A stretch of DNA of 64,000 nucleotides, from the NCBI RefSeq assembly GCF_024437735.1, contig NZ_JANFQO010000009.1, positions 124,001-188,000 of the forward strand, read 5' to 3'. How positions within the stretch are numbered: the first letter of the stretch is position 1; each line of letters opens with the position of its first letter. The translations under genes and the position numbers were made by a program. This stretch comes from Tahibacter harae (GTDB lineage Bacteria > Pseudomonadota > Gammaproteobacteria > Xanthomonadales > Rhodanobacteraceae). The notes under the pieces were generated by a model that made no database searches, was not told the origin of the DNA, and was given only the letters and a program-made list of their open reading frames with translations. Positions 1 through 10,020 of this stretch are shown piece by piece.

Positions 1-1
1 C

Positions 2-2092
2 CGCTGGTTCTACCGCCATCCCGGCGTGAATCCGCTGGCCCTGGCGCGCGCGGCGGGACAGCTGCTGCGCCACGGCCGCGCCGTGTCCGGCGGCTCCACC
101 CTGACCATGCAGGTCGCGCGCATCCTGGAACCGCAGTCGCGCAGCGCCCTGGGCAAGCTGCGCCAGCTGCTGCGCGCGCTGCAGCTGGAATGGCATCTGA
201 GCAAGGACGAGATCCTCGCCCTGTATCTCAACCACGCGCCCTTCGGCGGCACCATCCAGGGCGTGGAGGCGGCGTCCTGGGCCTATCTGGGCAAGCCGGC
301 CCGGCGCCTGAGCCATGCGGAAGCCGCCCTGCTCGCCGTGCTGCCGCAGGCGCCCAGCCGCCTGCGGCCGGACCGCCACGCCGCGCTGGCCCAGCGCTAC
401 CGCGACAAGCTGCTCGCGCGCATGCAGTCCCTGGAGCGCTGGGACGCGGCCACGGTCAGCGATGCACAGCGCGAGAGCGTGATTGCGCGCACGCTGGAGC
501 CGCCGCTGCACGCCGCGCTGCTGGCCGAACGCCTGCGCGCCGCGGCGCCGCGCGAGCGCAGCATCCGCAGCAGCATCGACCGCGAACTGCAGGCGGCGCT
601 GGAGGCGCGCGTCGCCAATTATCTGGCGCGCCTGCCGGAGCGCACCTCGGCAGCCCTGCTGCTTGTGGACAATTCCACATTGCAAGTCCTGGCCTATGTC
701 GGCTCCGGCGCCTTCGGCGATGCGCAGCGCCTGGGCCATGTGGACATGGTGCGTGCGCCGCGCTCGCCGGGCTCCACCTTGAAGCCGTTCCTGTACGGGC
801 TGGCCCTGGACGACGGCCTGATTCATTCGGAAAGCCTGCTGGTCGATGCGCCGCAATCCTTCGGCGACTACCGGCCGGGCAATTTCGACCTGGCCTTCAA
901 CGGGCCGGTAGGCGCGGCCGAGGCGCTGCGCCTGTCGCTGAACGTGCCGGCAGTGGATCTGCTCGATCGCGTCGGCCCCGCGCGCTTTGCCGCGCGCCTG
1001 GCCAATGCCGGCCTGCAACTGCAATGGCCGCGCGGCGCCGGGCCCAATCTGTCGCTGATCCTGGGCGGCACCGGCGCACGGCTGGAGGATCTGGTCGGCG
1101 CCTATGCTGCCCTCAACCGCGGCGGCCTCGCCGGCGCGGTGCGGCTGCGGCCGGAGCAGCCGCTGGCCGAGCGCCGCCTGCTCAGCGCCGGCGCAGCCTG
1201 GATCGTGCGCAGCATGCTGGAAGCCAATCCACGTCCGGGCCAGCAGCGCGATACCTTCGATCCGGGCCGCAGCGCGCGCCTGGCCTGGAAGACCGGCACC
1301 TCGTACGGCTTCCGTGATGCCTGGGCCCTGGGCACGACGCGGCGCTACACCCTGGGCGTCTGGGTAGGCCGCCCCGACGGCACGCCGGTGCCCGGCCAGT
1401 ACGGTGCGATCACCGCCCTGCCGTTGCTGTTCCAGGCCGTGGACAGCCTGCCGCGCTCGCCCCAGGACAGCAGCGGCGCGGCACCACCCGCCAGTGTTTC
1501 CACGCGGGAAATCTGCTGGCCGCTGGGCGATGCCTACGATGCGCAGCAGCCGCAGCTGTGCCAGGAAAAACGCGAGGCCTGGGTACTCGACGGCAACTTG
1601 CCGCCGACCTTGCCCGAGCGCGAGGCCGGCCGATGGGGCAGCGCGCTGCTGCGCCTGCGCGTGGATGCGCAGGGCCGCCGCCTCAGCGCCGGCTGCCAGG
1701 CCGCGGACGAACGCGAACACTGGGTGGCGCGCTGGCCGGCCCTGGCCCAGCCCTGGCTCAGCGGCGCGCAGCGCAAGGCCGCGCAACTGCCGCCGCTGCG
1801 TCCAGGCTGTGCCGACGATGGTCTCGACGCAGCTGCCAGCCTGCGCATCGCCGGCGCCGCGCCGGGCAGCACCCTGCTGCGCGCGCCCGGCAGCACGCGC
1901 GCGCCGCATCTGTCATTGCGCGCGCTCGGCGCCCAGGGCGCGGTGCAATGGCTGGTCAACGGCCGCCTGATCGCGGCGCTGGATGCGGCCAGGCCCTTCG
2001 AGCACGACTTCGAGCAACCCGGCCCGCAGGCCATCACGGCGATGACGGCCGCGGGCAGTTTCGCGCGGCTGGAAGTGCAGGTGCTGCCGTAG
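2..2092 (+). CDS. pbpC: Penicillin-binding protein 1C (5' end outside window)
   Basis: Bifunctional peptidoglycan synthase that polymerises glycan strands and cross-links peptides on the periplasmic face of the inner membrane. The frame is already open at base 2, so the N-terminal anchor and start codon lie upstream. The visible part begins in the transglycosylase domain (RWFYRHPG, then GGSTLTMQ near codon 30, then YLNHAPFGG). The transpeptidase domain follows with its three motifs: STLK with the active Ser near codon 258, SLN, and KTGTS near codon 430. The last 80-90 residues fit the C-terminal BiPBP_C domain that distinguishes PBP1C from PBP1A/1B. About 697 codons are present against a usual 770-800, so only a short N-terminal part is missing. 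It converges on the feo operon. Confidence 0.93.
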   Translation, partial: RWFYRHPGVNPLALARAAGQLLRHGRAVSGGSTLTMQVARILEPQSRSALGKLRQLLRALQLEWHLSKDEILALYLNHAPFGGTIQGVEAASWAYLGKPARRLSHAEAALLAVLPQAPSRLRPDRHAALAQRYRDKLLARMQSLERWDAATVSDAQRESVIARTLEPPLHAALLAERLRAAAPRERSIRSSIDRELQAALEARVANYLARLPERTSAALLLVDNSTLQVLAYVGSGAFGDAQRLGHVDMVRAPRSPGSTLKPFLYGLALDDGLIHSESLLVDAPQSFGDYRPGNFDLAFNGPVGAAEALRLSLNVPAVDLLDRVGPARFAARLANAGLQLQWPRGAGPNLSLILGGTGARLEDLVGAYAALNRGGLAGAVRLRPEQPLAERRLLSAGAAWIVRSMLEANPRPGQQRDTFDPGRSARLAWKTGTSYGFRDAWALGTTRRYTLGVWVGRPDGTPVPGQYGAITALPLLFQAVDSLPRSPQDSSGAAPPASVSTREICWPLGDAYDAQQPQLCQEKREAWVLDGNLPPTLPEREAGRWGSALLRLRVDAQGRRLSAGCQAADEREHWVARWPALAQPWLSGAQRKAAQLPPLRPGCADDGLDAAASLRIAGAAPGSTLLRAPGSTRAPHLSLRALGAQGAVQWLVNGRLIAALDAARPFEHDFEQPGPQAITAMTAAGSFARLEVQVLP

Positions 2093-2218
2093 CGGCGGCG
2101 CCTGGCGGAATCGCCGCGGCGTTTTCATATGGCCGGTGCCAGCGGGTCGCTGCTCGGCCGTCAAGACCGCGACCGGCGCAGGCCGGCGATCGGCCACGGT
2201 GAAATTATCGCGACTATT

Positions 2219-2557
2219 TCAATCTGGCCGGCGCGGCCTGGGCTCGGCCAGCACCATGACCGGCGGGGCCGGCTCGCCCGCGGCCGGCGTGGAGGCACAG
2301 GCACCGCAACTGCTGCAGCCGCCCGAACTGGCGCAGGCCGCGCCCACGCTGGCCGGGATACGCCGCCGCAGCAGCGCGCCGGCGCGGCGCAGCAGGGCCG
2401 GCGCGCGGCGGTGTTCCAGCGCATCCGCCCCCAGCGCCAGCCCGCGGCCCCACACGGAAGGCAGGTATTTGCGCAGCACGCTGAGCGCACTCGCGGCGAC
2501 GATGATCCCGATGATCAGGTACTGCCACCACAGCGAATCCGGCGCGGCTGCGTTCAT
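2219..2557 (-). CDS. FeoB-associated Cys-rich small membrane protein
   Basis: Third gene of the feo operon; its ATG overlaps the feoB stop (ATGA), so translation is probably coupled. The 112-residue product has one N-terminal membrane segment (about residues 9-30, WWQYLIIGIIVAASALSVL), a basic stretch, and a Cys cluster near residues 80-92 (C-x5-C-x2-C-x2-C in GGCSSCGAC), followed by a Pro/Ala-rich tail. Xanthomonadales usually carry a small protein of this kind (DUF6587-like, resembling the FeoB-associated Cys-rich proteins) after feoB instead of FeoC. The Cys cluster could bind iron or an Fe-S cluster, or sense redox state for FeoB; that is inference. The frame stays open into feoB in another phase, but the overlapping ATG is the sensible start. 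Confidence 0.75.
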   Translation of the reverse strand: MNAAAPDSLWWQYLIIGIIVAASALSVLRKYLPSVWGRGLALGADALEHRRAPALLRRAGALLRRRIPASVGAACASSGGCSSCGACASTPAAGEPAPPVMVLAEPRPRRPD

Positions 2558-4389
2558 GTCAGTGCCCGCGTCACCTGGTAGGTGATGAACGAGGCCACGT
2601 AGGCCAGGCTGAACAGATAGCCCGCGGCGATGGCGACATTGCGCCAGGAGTTCGTCTCGCGCCGGATCACCGCCAGGGTGGACAGGCACTGCGGCGCGAA
2701 GATGAACCACACCAGCAGCGACAGCGCCGTGGCCAGCGGCCACTGCCCGGCGATCAGCGGGCCCAGTTCGGCGGCGATGGTCTCGTCCGAGCCCGACAGC
2801 GCGTACACCGTGCCCAGCGCCGACACCGCCACCTCGCGCGCGGCCAGGCCCGGCACCAGGGCAATGCTGATCTGCCAGTTGAAGCCGATCGGCGCGAAGA
2901 TGTATTCCAGCCCGCGCCCCAGGCGGCCGGCGAAACTGTAATCGATGGCCGGGCCGACCGCGCCTTCCGGCGGCGCCGGATAGCTGGACAGGAACCACAG
3001 CAGCACGGTCAGCGCCAGGATGATGCCGCCGACGCGGCGCAGGAAGATCCATGCGCGCTCCCACAGGCCGATCAGCAGGTCGCGCGGATGCGGCACACGG
3101 TAGGACGGCAGTTCCAACAGCAGCACGTGCTCGCTGCGGTCGCGATACAGGCGCTTGGTGACGAAGGCCACCACCAGCGCGCTGACGATGCCGGCGATAT
3201 ACAGGCCGAACAACACGATGCCTTGCAGGTTGAACACGCCGGCCACGGTCTGCTCGGGAATGAAGGCGGCGATCAGCAAGGTGTATACCGGCAGGCGCGC
3301 CGAACAGGTCATCAGCGGCGCGACCATGATCGTGGTCAGGCGGTCGCGCGGATCCTGGATGCTGCGCGTGGCCATGATGCCGGGAATGGCGCAGGCGAAG
3401 CTCGACAGCAGCGGGATGAAGGAACGGCCGCTGAGGCCGGCCTTGAACATCAGGCGGTCGAGCAGGAATGCGGCGCGGGGCAGATAGCCGGATTCCTCCA
3501 GCGCCAGGATGAACAGGAACAGGATCAGGATTTGCGGCAGGAATACCAGCACGCTGCCCAGGCCGGCGAACAGGCCGTCGCTGAGCAGGCTGCGCAGCGG
3601 TCCCTGCGGCAACGATTGCACGCTCCACTCGCCCAGCGCCTTGATGCCGCCTTCTATGCCCTCCATCAGCGGCTCCGCCCAGGAGAACACGCTCTGGAAG
3701 ATCAGGAACATCAGCGCCGCGAGCAGCACCAGACCCCAGACCGGATGCAGCGCGACGCGGTCGATGGCGTCGTCGGTCGCCGCCGTGCTGCTGGGCATGC
3801 TCACGCAGAGCGTGAGCAGGCGGCGCACCTCGACATGCAGGTCCTCCGGCGCCGGCAGCGCGGACGGCGCCACCGCGCGGTCCAGGCGCTCGACCAGGGC
3901 CTGGGCGCCGGCGCGGCGGACCGCGACCGTCTCCACCACCGGCAGGCCCAGTTCGCGCTCCAGCGCGGCAATGTCGATGCGGATGCCGCGCCGGGCAGCC
4001 GCGTCCATCATGTTCAGCGCCAGCACCACCGGCAGGCCCAGCGCGCGCACTTCCAGCACGAAGCGCAGGTGCAGGCGCAGGTTGGTGGCGTCGGCGACGC
4101 AGACCAGCAGGTCGGGACGGCGCTCGCCCGCGGCAATGCCCAGGCAGACATCGCGCGTGATCGCCTCGTCCGGACTGGCCGCATCGAGACTGTAGGCGCC
4201 CGGCAGGTCGAGCAGATCGACCGTGCGGCCCGAAGGCGCGGTATAGCGGCCCTGCTTGCGCTCCACCGTCACGCCGGCGTAGTTGGCCACTTTCTGCCGG
4301 CTGCCGGTGAGCTGGTTGAACAGCGCGGTCTTGCCGCAGTTGGGGTTGCCGACCAGGGCGATGCGCAGGGCGGATTCCAGCGTACTCAT
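2554..4389 (-). CDS. feoB: Ferrous iron transporter FeoB
   Basis: GTP-dependent Fe(II) importer of the inner membrane. The N-terminal G domain shows G1 GNPNCGKT (residues 14-21), G3 DLPGAYSL and G4 NMMD, followed by a helical spacer. The membrane part has the two-fold Gate/core pattern (for example FACAIPGIMATR and APLMTCSARLPVY, with the conserved membrane Cys residues). At 611 residues it is shorter than E. coli FeoB (773) but similar to the compact form of Xanthomonadales. The ATG overlaps the feoA stop by 4 bp and the stop overlaps the next gene by 4 bp, giving a tightly coupled three-gene operon. It is probably under Fur control from the site upstream of feoA. Confidence 0.97.
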   Translation of the reverse strand: MSTLESALRIALVGNPNCGKTALFNQLTGSRQKVANYAGVTVERKQGRYTAPSGRTVDLLDLPGAYSLDAASPDEAITRDVCLGIAAGERRPDLLVCVADATNLRLHLRFVLEVRALGLPVVLALNMMDAAARRGIRIDIAALERELGLPVVETVAVRRAGAQALVERLDRAVAPSALPAPEDLHVEVRRLLTLCVSMPSSTAATDDAIDRVALHPVWGLVLLAALMFLIFQSVFSWAEPLMEGIEGGIKALGEWSVQSLPQGPLRSLLSDGLFAGLGSVLVFLPQILILFLFILALEESGYLPRAAFLLDRLMFKAGLSGRSFIPLLSSFACAIPGIMATRSIQDPRDRLTTIMVAPLMTCSARLPVYTLLIAAFIPEQTVAGVFNLQGIVLFGLYIAGIVSALVVAFVTKRLYRDRSEHVLLLELPSYRVPHPRDLLIGLWERAWIFLRRVGGIILALTVLLWFLSSYPAPPEGAVGPAIDYSFAGRLGRGLEYIFAPIGFNWQISIALVPGLAAREVAVSALGTVYALSGSDETIAAELGPLIAGQWPLATALSLLVWFIFAPQCLSTLAVIRRETNSWRNVAIAAGYLFSLAYVASFITYQVTRALT

Positions 4390-4634
4390 GCGGTCTCTCC
4401 GGCCGGCTGCAGGCGTACCCGTGCCGCTTCGCTGCGGCGCAGGGCGAAACGGGTGAATCCAATCTGGACCAGGATGGGATCGCCGCCTACCGGCCCCTGC
4501 GCGACCAGCTTGATGGTCTCGCCCCGGACGAAGCCCAGGTCGCGCAGGCGGCGGGCGATAGGATCGGCATTGCCCATGTTCTCGACCTCGTGCACCACGG
4601 CCGTGTTGCCAGGAACCAGTTCGGAAAGTCGCAC
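4386..4634 (-). CDS. feoA: Ferrous iron transport protein A
   Basis: Small cytoplasmic SH3-like partner of FeoB, first gene of the operon. The 82-residue product starts MRLSELVPG from a GTG codon; no in-frame ATG gives a FeoA-length protein. Conserved features are the RRLRDLGFVRGETI turn and the DPILVQIGFTRFALRRSEA strand region typical of FeoA. It overlaps feoB by 4 bp (ATGA). About 35 bp upstream lies a TATAAT box covered by a Fur-like inverted sequence, so iron-repressed expression is expected. The start choice (GTG) is moderately certain. Confidence 0.93.
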   Translation of the reverse strand: MRLSELVPGNTAVVHEVENMGNADPIARRLRDLGFVRGETIKLVAQGPVGGDPILVQIGFTRFALRRSEAARVRLQPAGETA

Positions 4635-4649
4635 AGGTAGATACGCACT

Positions 4650-4673
4650 GAATAAGAATGGTTCGCGATTATA
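4650..4673 (-). promoter_or_regulatory. Fur-like box over the -10 of feoA
   Basis: On the minus strand a perfect TATAAT (4668-4673) precedes feoA. Immediately downstream and overlapping it, the plus-strand sequence AATAAGAATGGTTCGCGATT (4651-4670) resembles the Fur consensus used in Xanthomonadales (AATGAGAAT-n-ATTCGCATT type). No good -35 is visible 16-18 bp upstream. Placement over the -10 and in front of a ferrous iron operon fits repression by Fe-Fur. Confidence 0.55.
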
Positions 4674-4858
4674 TGCAGAATCGGCGGCAGGCGGCCTCTA
4701 GACCTAAGACACGGTGCAGTTCCGGCGCCGAGCCGGCGGCGCAGGCCGCGCGGCGGCGGCCGGCCCGGGCCACACGGTGCCGGCATGGCTTGTCCAGACA
4801 TGCGCCTCGGCCCGCCCCGCCCGGCCCCGTTATCATGCAGGTTTGCCGGAGCCCGCCC

Positions 4859-5659
4859 ATGACCGCGTCCGTAGTCCTGCAAGTCCGTGCCTCTGTCGCC
4901 GAGATCCGCCTGTCCCGCCCCGGCGTGCACAACGCCTTCGACAACCAGCTGATCGCCGAGCTGGCCGCCGCGCTGGACCGGGCCGAAGCGGACCCGGCCG
5001 TGCGCGCCGTGGTGCTGACCGGCGAAGGCGCCTCGTTCTCCGCCGGCGCCGACCTGAACTGGATGCGCTCCATGGCCAAGGCCAGCGAGGCAGATAACCG
5101 CGCCGACTCGATCAAGCTGGCCAGCCTGATGCGCCGGCTGAATTTCCTGTCCAAGCCCACCCTGGCCCGGGTCAACGGCGCGGCCTACGGCGGCGGCGTG
5201 GGCCTGATCGCCTGCTGCGACATCGCCATCGGCGTGGAGGGGGCCAAGTTCTCCCTGTCCGAGGTGAAGCTGGGCCTGGTGCCGGCGGTGATCTCGCCGT
5301 ATGTGATCGCGGCGATCGGCGCGCGCCAGGCGCGCCGCCTGTTCGTCACCGGCGAAGTGTTCGACAGCGCCGAGGCGCACCGCATCGGCCTGCTGCACGA
5401 GACCATCGCCGCCGATCAGCTCGACGCCGCGGTGGAGCGCAGCCTGCACTGGCTGGGCAAGGGCGGCCCGCAGGCCCAGGCCGAGGCCAAGCGCCTGGCC
5501 CTGGCCATGTCCGGCATGACCGAGGCCGCGCAGCAGAATATCGATGGGGAAAATGCCGCTCTGATCGCGCGCCTGCGCGTCTCGCCCGAAGGCCAGCACG
5601 GCCTGGGCGCCTTCCTGGACAAGCGCGCGCCGGACTGGGCCCGCGAGGCACAGGGCTGA
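4859..5659 (+). CDS. liuC: Methylglutaconyl-CoA hydratase (crotonase family)
   Basis: Crotonase-fold enzyme, probably hydrating 3-methylglutaconyl-CoA to HMG-CoA in leucine/isovalerate breakdown. The start MTASVVL is chosen because GGAG lies 7 bp upstream; an in-frame ATG 24 bp earlier has no ribosome site. The 266 residues include the oxyanion-hole segments SAGADLNWM and NGAAYGGGVGL with the family's acidic region SEVKLGLVP. The assignment within the large enoyl-CoA hydratase family rests on context: a biotin carboxylase subunit of methylcrotonyl-CoA carboxylase and HMG-CoA lyase follow in the same operon. It is the first gene of this transcription unit, divergent from feoA; liuA and liuB, which normally precede it, are absent here. 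Confidence 0.82.
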   Translation: MTASVVLQVRASVAEIRLSRPGVHNAFDNQLIAELAAALDRAEADPAVRAVVLTGEGASFSAGADLNWMRSMAKASEADNRADSIKLASLMRRLNFLSKPTLARVNGAAYGGGVGLIACCDIAIGVEGAKFSLSEVKLGLVPAVISPYVIAAIGARQARRLFVTGEVFDSAEAHRIGLLHETIAADQLDAAVERSLHWLGKGGPQAQAEAKRLALAMSGMTEAAQQNIDGENAALIARLRVSPEGQHGLGAFLDKRAPDWAREAQG

Positions 5660-5744
5660 TTCCCGCAGCCGGCACACCCGTATTTCATCCCGCCCGGCGG
5701 CCGCTAGCTGTCCCGGCCGCCCACCGCAGCAAGGAGGAGCACCG

Positions 5745-6134
5745 ATGATCGACCACCTCGGCTTCAGCGTGAGCGACTACGCGCGCAGCCTGGCCTTCTA
5801 CAAGGCCGTGCTCGCGCCGCTGGGCTACGGCCTGGTGATGGAAGTGACGCCGGAGATGACCGGCAAGGATGCCCGCCACGCCGGCTTCGGCAAGGGCAAG
5901 CCGGATTTCTGGATAGGCACCGGCGCCGAAGCCACCCGCAACGGCCTGCACGTGGCGCTGCAGGCGCCCGACCGCGCGGCGGTGGATGCGTTCTACCAGG
6001 CCGCCCTCGCCGCCGGCGCGCGCGACAACGGTCCGCCCGGCCTGCGCAGCCACTATCATCCGGACTACTACGGCGCCTTCGTCATCGACCCTGACGGCCA
6101 CAATATCGAAGCCGTCTGCCACGCGCCCGGGTAA
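5745..6134 (+). CDS. VOC-family (glyoxalase/bleomycin resistance-like) protein
   Basis: A 129-residue vicinal-oxygen-chelate protein with two beta-alpha-beta-beta-beta halves. It begins MIDHLGFSVSDYARSLAFYK and ends with FVIDPDGHNIEAVCH, the usual metal-ligand positions being H4 and the Glu of NIEAV. A strong AAGGAGG site precedes the ATG. It sits between liuC and the MCC alpha gene, so a role near acyl-CoA breakdown is possible, but the family covers dioxygenases, epimerases and glyoxalases and the substrate cannot be read from sequence. Confidence 0.85.
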   Translation: MIDHLGFSVSDYARSLAFYKAVLAPLGYGLVMEVTPEMTGKDARHAGFGKGKPDFWIGTGAEATRNGLHVALQAPDRAAVDAFYQAALAAGARDNGPPGLRSHYHPDYYGAFVIDPDGHNIEAVCHAPG

Positions 6135-6234
6135 GGCCGCGGCCAAGGCGCAGCACCGACTGAATTCCAGATGCGCGCAGACCTCGCCACGGCCAGGCCG
6201 CGCGCAGCGAACCCACCGACCGGGAAGGCGAACG

Positions 6235-8249
<2,015 letters not shown>

Positions 8250-8250
<1 letters not shown>

Positions 8251-8900
8251 TGCGCACCGCCCGCCTGCTGTTCGCCGCCCTGGCCACGCTGGCCCTGGCC
8301 GGCTGCAACGAAACCCGCTTTGAATCGCCGCTGGGCGACAACATCGAAACCTGCGACGTGGCCTGGAAAGGCCTGTGGGTGCCCGACGAGGAACGCAAGG
8401 ACGAAGCCGCCGACGCCGCCTTCTTCGTCGACCACGAATGCCGTTTCCACGTACTGGACCAACCCGAGCGCGGCGCACCGTTCAAGCAGGTGCATATTCC
8501 GGTGAACTTCGTGCACGACGGCGGCAACCACTACGTCGTCGTCTCCGATGCCCAGCTCAAGGGACTGGTCAAGCTGGACCCGCCCTACGGCGTGGCACCT
8601 GCGCCCGAGAAATCCTTCTTCTTCGCCCGCTACCGCCTGCGCGGCGACCAGCTGGAACTGTTCGAGGTGGACAGCGAGCGCGTCGCCAGGCTGATCCTGG
8701 ATGCGAAGATCGAAGGCACCATCAGCAAGACTGCCACTGAGCTGCATGTCTATGTGCGCGGCAACCGCCAGCAGATGCTGGAAATCGTGCGCAACAACGC
8801 CATATTCAGCAGCAAGCCGATGAAGCTGCGCCGCAGCGAGCAGTCGGTGGAAAGCCTGGAGAAAGACCTGATCCAGGCTCAGCGCAAGGAACAGCCATGA
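8250..8900 (+). CDS. Putative lipoprotein of unknown function
   Basis: I do not recognise this family. The 216-residue product has a lipoprotein signal peptide with lipobox LAGC (Cys19) and no further membrane segment, so it should be anchored in the outer or inner membrane facing the periplasm. The mature part is charged, with a Cys in IETCDVAW and another in HECRFHV that could form a disulphide. Its start overlaps the MCC alpha stop by one base and its stop overlaps HMG-CoA lyase by 4 bp, so it is translationally embedded in a catabolic operon even though it is exported. The same insertion occurs in some relatives as far as I recall; function unknown. Confidence 0.8.
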
Positions 8901-9790
8901 CTACGCCGCAACAGGTGCGCATCGTCGAAGTCGGCCCGCGCGACGGGCTACAGAACGAGAAGGCCATCATTCCCACCGCGGTCAAGATCGAACTGATCGA
9001 CCGCCTGGGCGAAACCGGCCTGCGCAGCATCGAAGCGACCAGCTTCGTCAGCCCGAAATGGATCCCGCAGCTGGCCGACGCCGCCGAAGTATTCACCGGC
9101 ATCGCCCGCCGCGCCGGCGTGAGCTATCCGGTGCTGGTGCCCAATGTGCAGGGCTACGAGCGCGCCCGTGCCGTCGGCGCGGAAGAAGTCGCCGTGTTCG
9201 CGGCCGCGTCGGAAGCTTTCAGCAAGGCCAATATCAACGCCAGCATCGAAGAATCCATCACCCGCTTCGAGCCGGTGCTGGAACGCGCCCGCGCCGATGG
9301 CGTGAAGGTGCGCGGCTATGTGTCCACGGTGCTGGGCTGTCCCTACCAGGGCGACGTACCGCTGGCCGACGTGGTCCGCGTCGCCACCCGCCTGCACCGC
9401 GCCGGCTGCTACGAGATCTCCCTGGGCGACACCATAGGCATAGGTACGCCGCTCAAGGCGAAGGCCATGCTGGCCGCCGTCGCGGCCGAAGTCCCCATGA
9501 GCGCACTCGCGATCCATTTCCACGACACCCGCGGCCAGGCCCTGGCCAATATCCTGGCCTGCCTGGACCTGGGCGTGGCCGTGATCGACGCCGCCGTCTC
9601 CGGCACCGGCGGCTGCCCCTACGCCAAGGGCGCCAGCGGCAACGTGGCCAGCGAGGACGTGGTCTTCATGCTCGAAGGCATGGGCATAGCCACCGGCATC
9701 GACCTGCCGAAACTGATCGCGACCGGGCAATGGCTGGCCGCGCAGCTGGGCCGCGAGACCGGCAGCAAGGTGGGCAAGGCGGCGGCTTGA
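8897..9790 (+). CDS. liuE: Hydroxymethylglutaryl-CoA lyase
   Basis: Cleaves HMG-CoA to acetoacetate and acetyl-CoA, the last step of leucine degradation. The 297-residue TIM-barrel protein starts with VRIVEVGPRDGLQNEK, has the metal ligands in AIHFHDTRGQALAN, and the signature SGTGGCPYAKGASGNVASED with the catalytic Cys. Length matches the family. The ATG overlaps the lipoprotein stop (ATGA). A 32-bp perfect palindrome follows in the convergent gap and may end the transcript. Confidence 0.95.
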   Translation: MTTPQQVRIVEVGPRDGLQNEKAIIPTAVKIELIDRLGETGLRSIEATSFVSPKWIPQLADAAEVFTGIARRAGVSYPVLVPNVQGYERARAVGAEEVAVFAAASEAFSKANINASIEESITRFEPVLERARADGVKVRGYVSTVLGCPYQGDVPLADVVRVATRLHRAGCYEISLGDTIGIGTPLKAKAMLAAVAAEVPMSALAIHFHDTRGQALANILACLDLGVAVIDAAVSGTGGCPYAKGASGNVASEDVVFMLEGMGIATGIDLPKLIATGQWLAAQLGRETGSKVGKAAA

Positions 9791-9972
9791 AGCGGAGTTG
9801 CCGAAATGCGCGGGCGGGTGGAGTTGGCGAAATTCTGGCGAAGCTGGTGATGTTGACGAACTGAAGGCTGTGGGACTGTGGGCTGAAGCGGAGCCTGCTT
9901 TTGCTTTCCTGCTCCTGCTCCTGCTTTCCGGCTCCAACATCCGCCAGCCTCTCCGGCAAACAGCGCAAAACT

Positions 9973-10004
9973 CCCTCTCCCCCAAGCGCGCTTGGGGGAG
10001 AGGG
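9973..10004. repeat. 32-bp palindromic hairpin repeat (CCCTCTCCCC family), copy 1
   Basis: Perfect inverted repeat: CCCTCTCCCCCAAGCG directly followed by its exact complement, between the convergent liuE and DUF4132 genes. The same hairpin occurs in intergenic DNA near 16826, 16980, 34344, 46007, 59373 and 59529. Here it is followed by CTTT on the plus strand, so it could serve as a bidirectional terminator. The rest of this 230-bp gap shows nothing recognisable. Confidence 0.85.
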
Positions 10005-10020
10005 CTTTGAGCCCCACAGC

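Noticed and set aside
2219-4462. A single 747-codon fusion reading through most of feoB and the Cys-rich protein
   Set aside because: The part over feoB is out of phase with the conserved FeoB frame; only the last 112 codons are real and have their own overlapping ATG.
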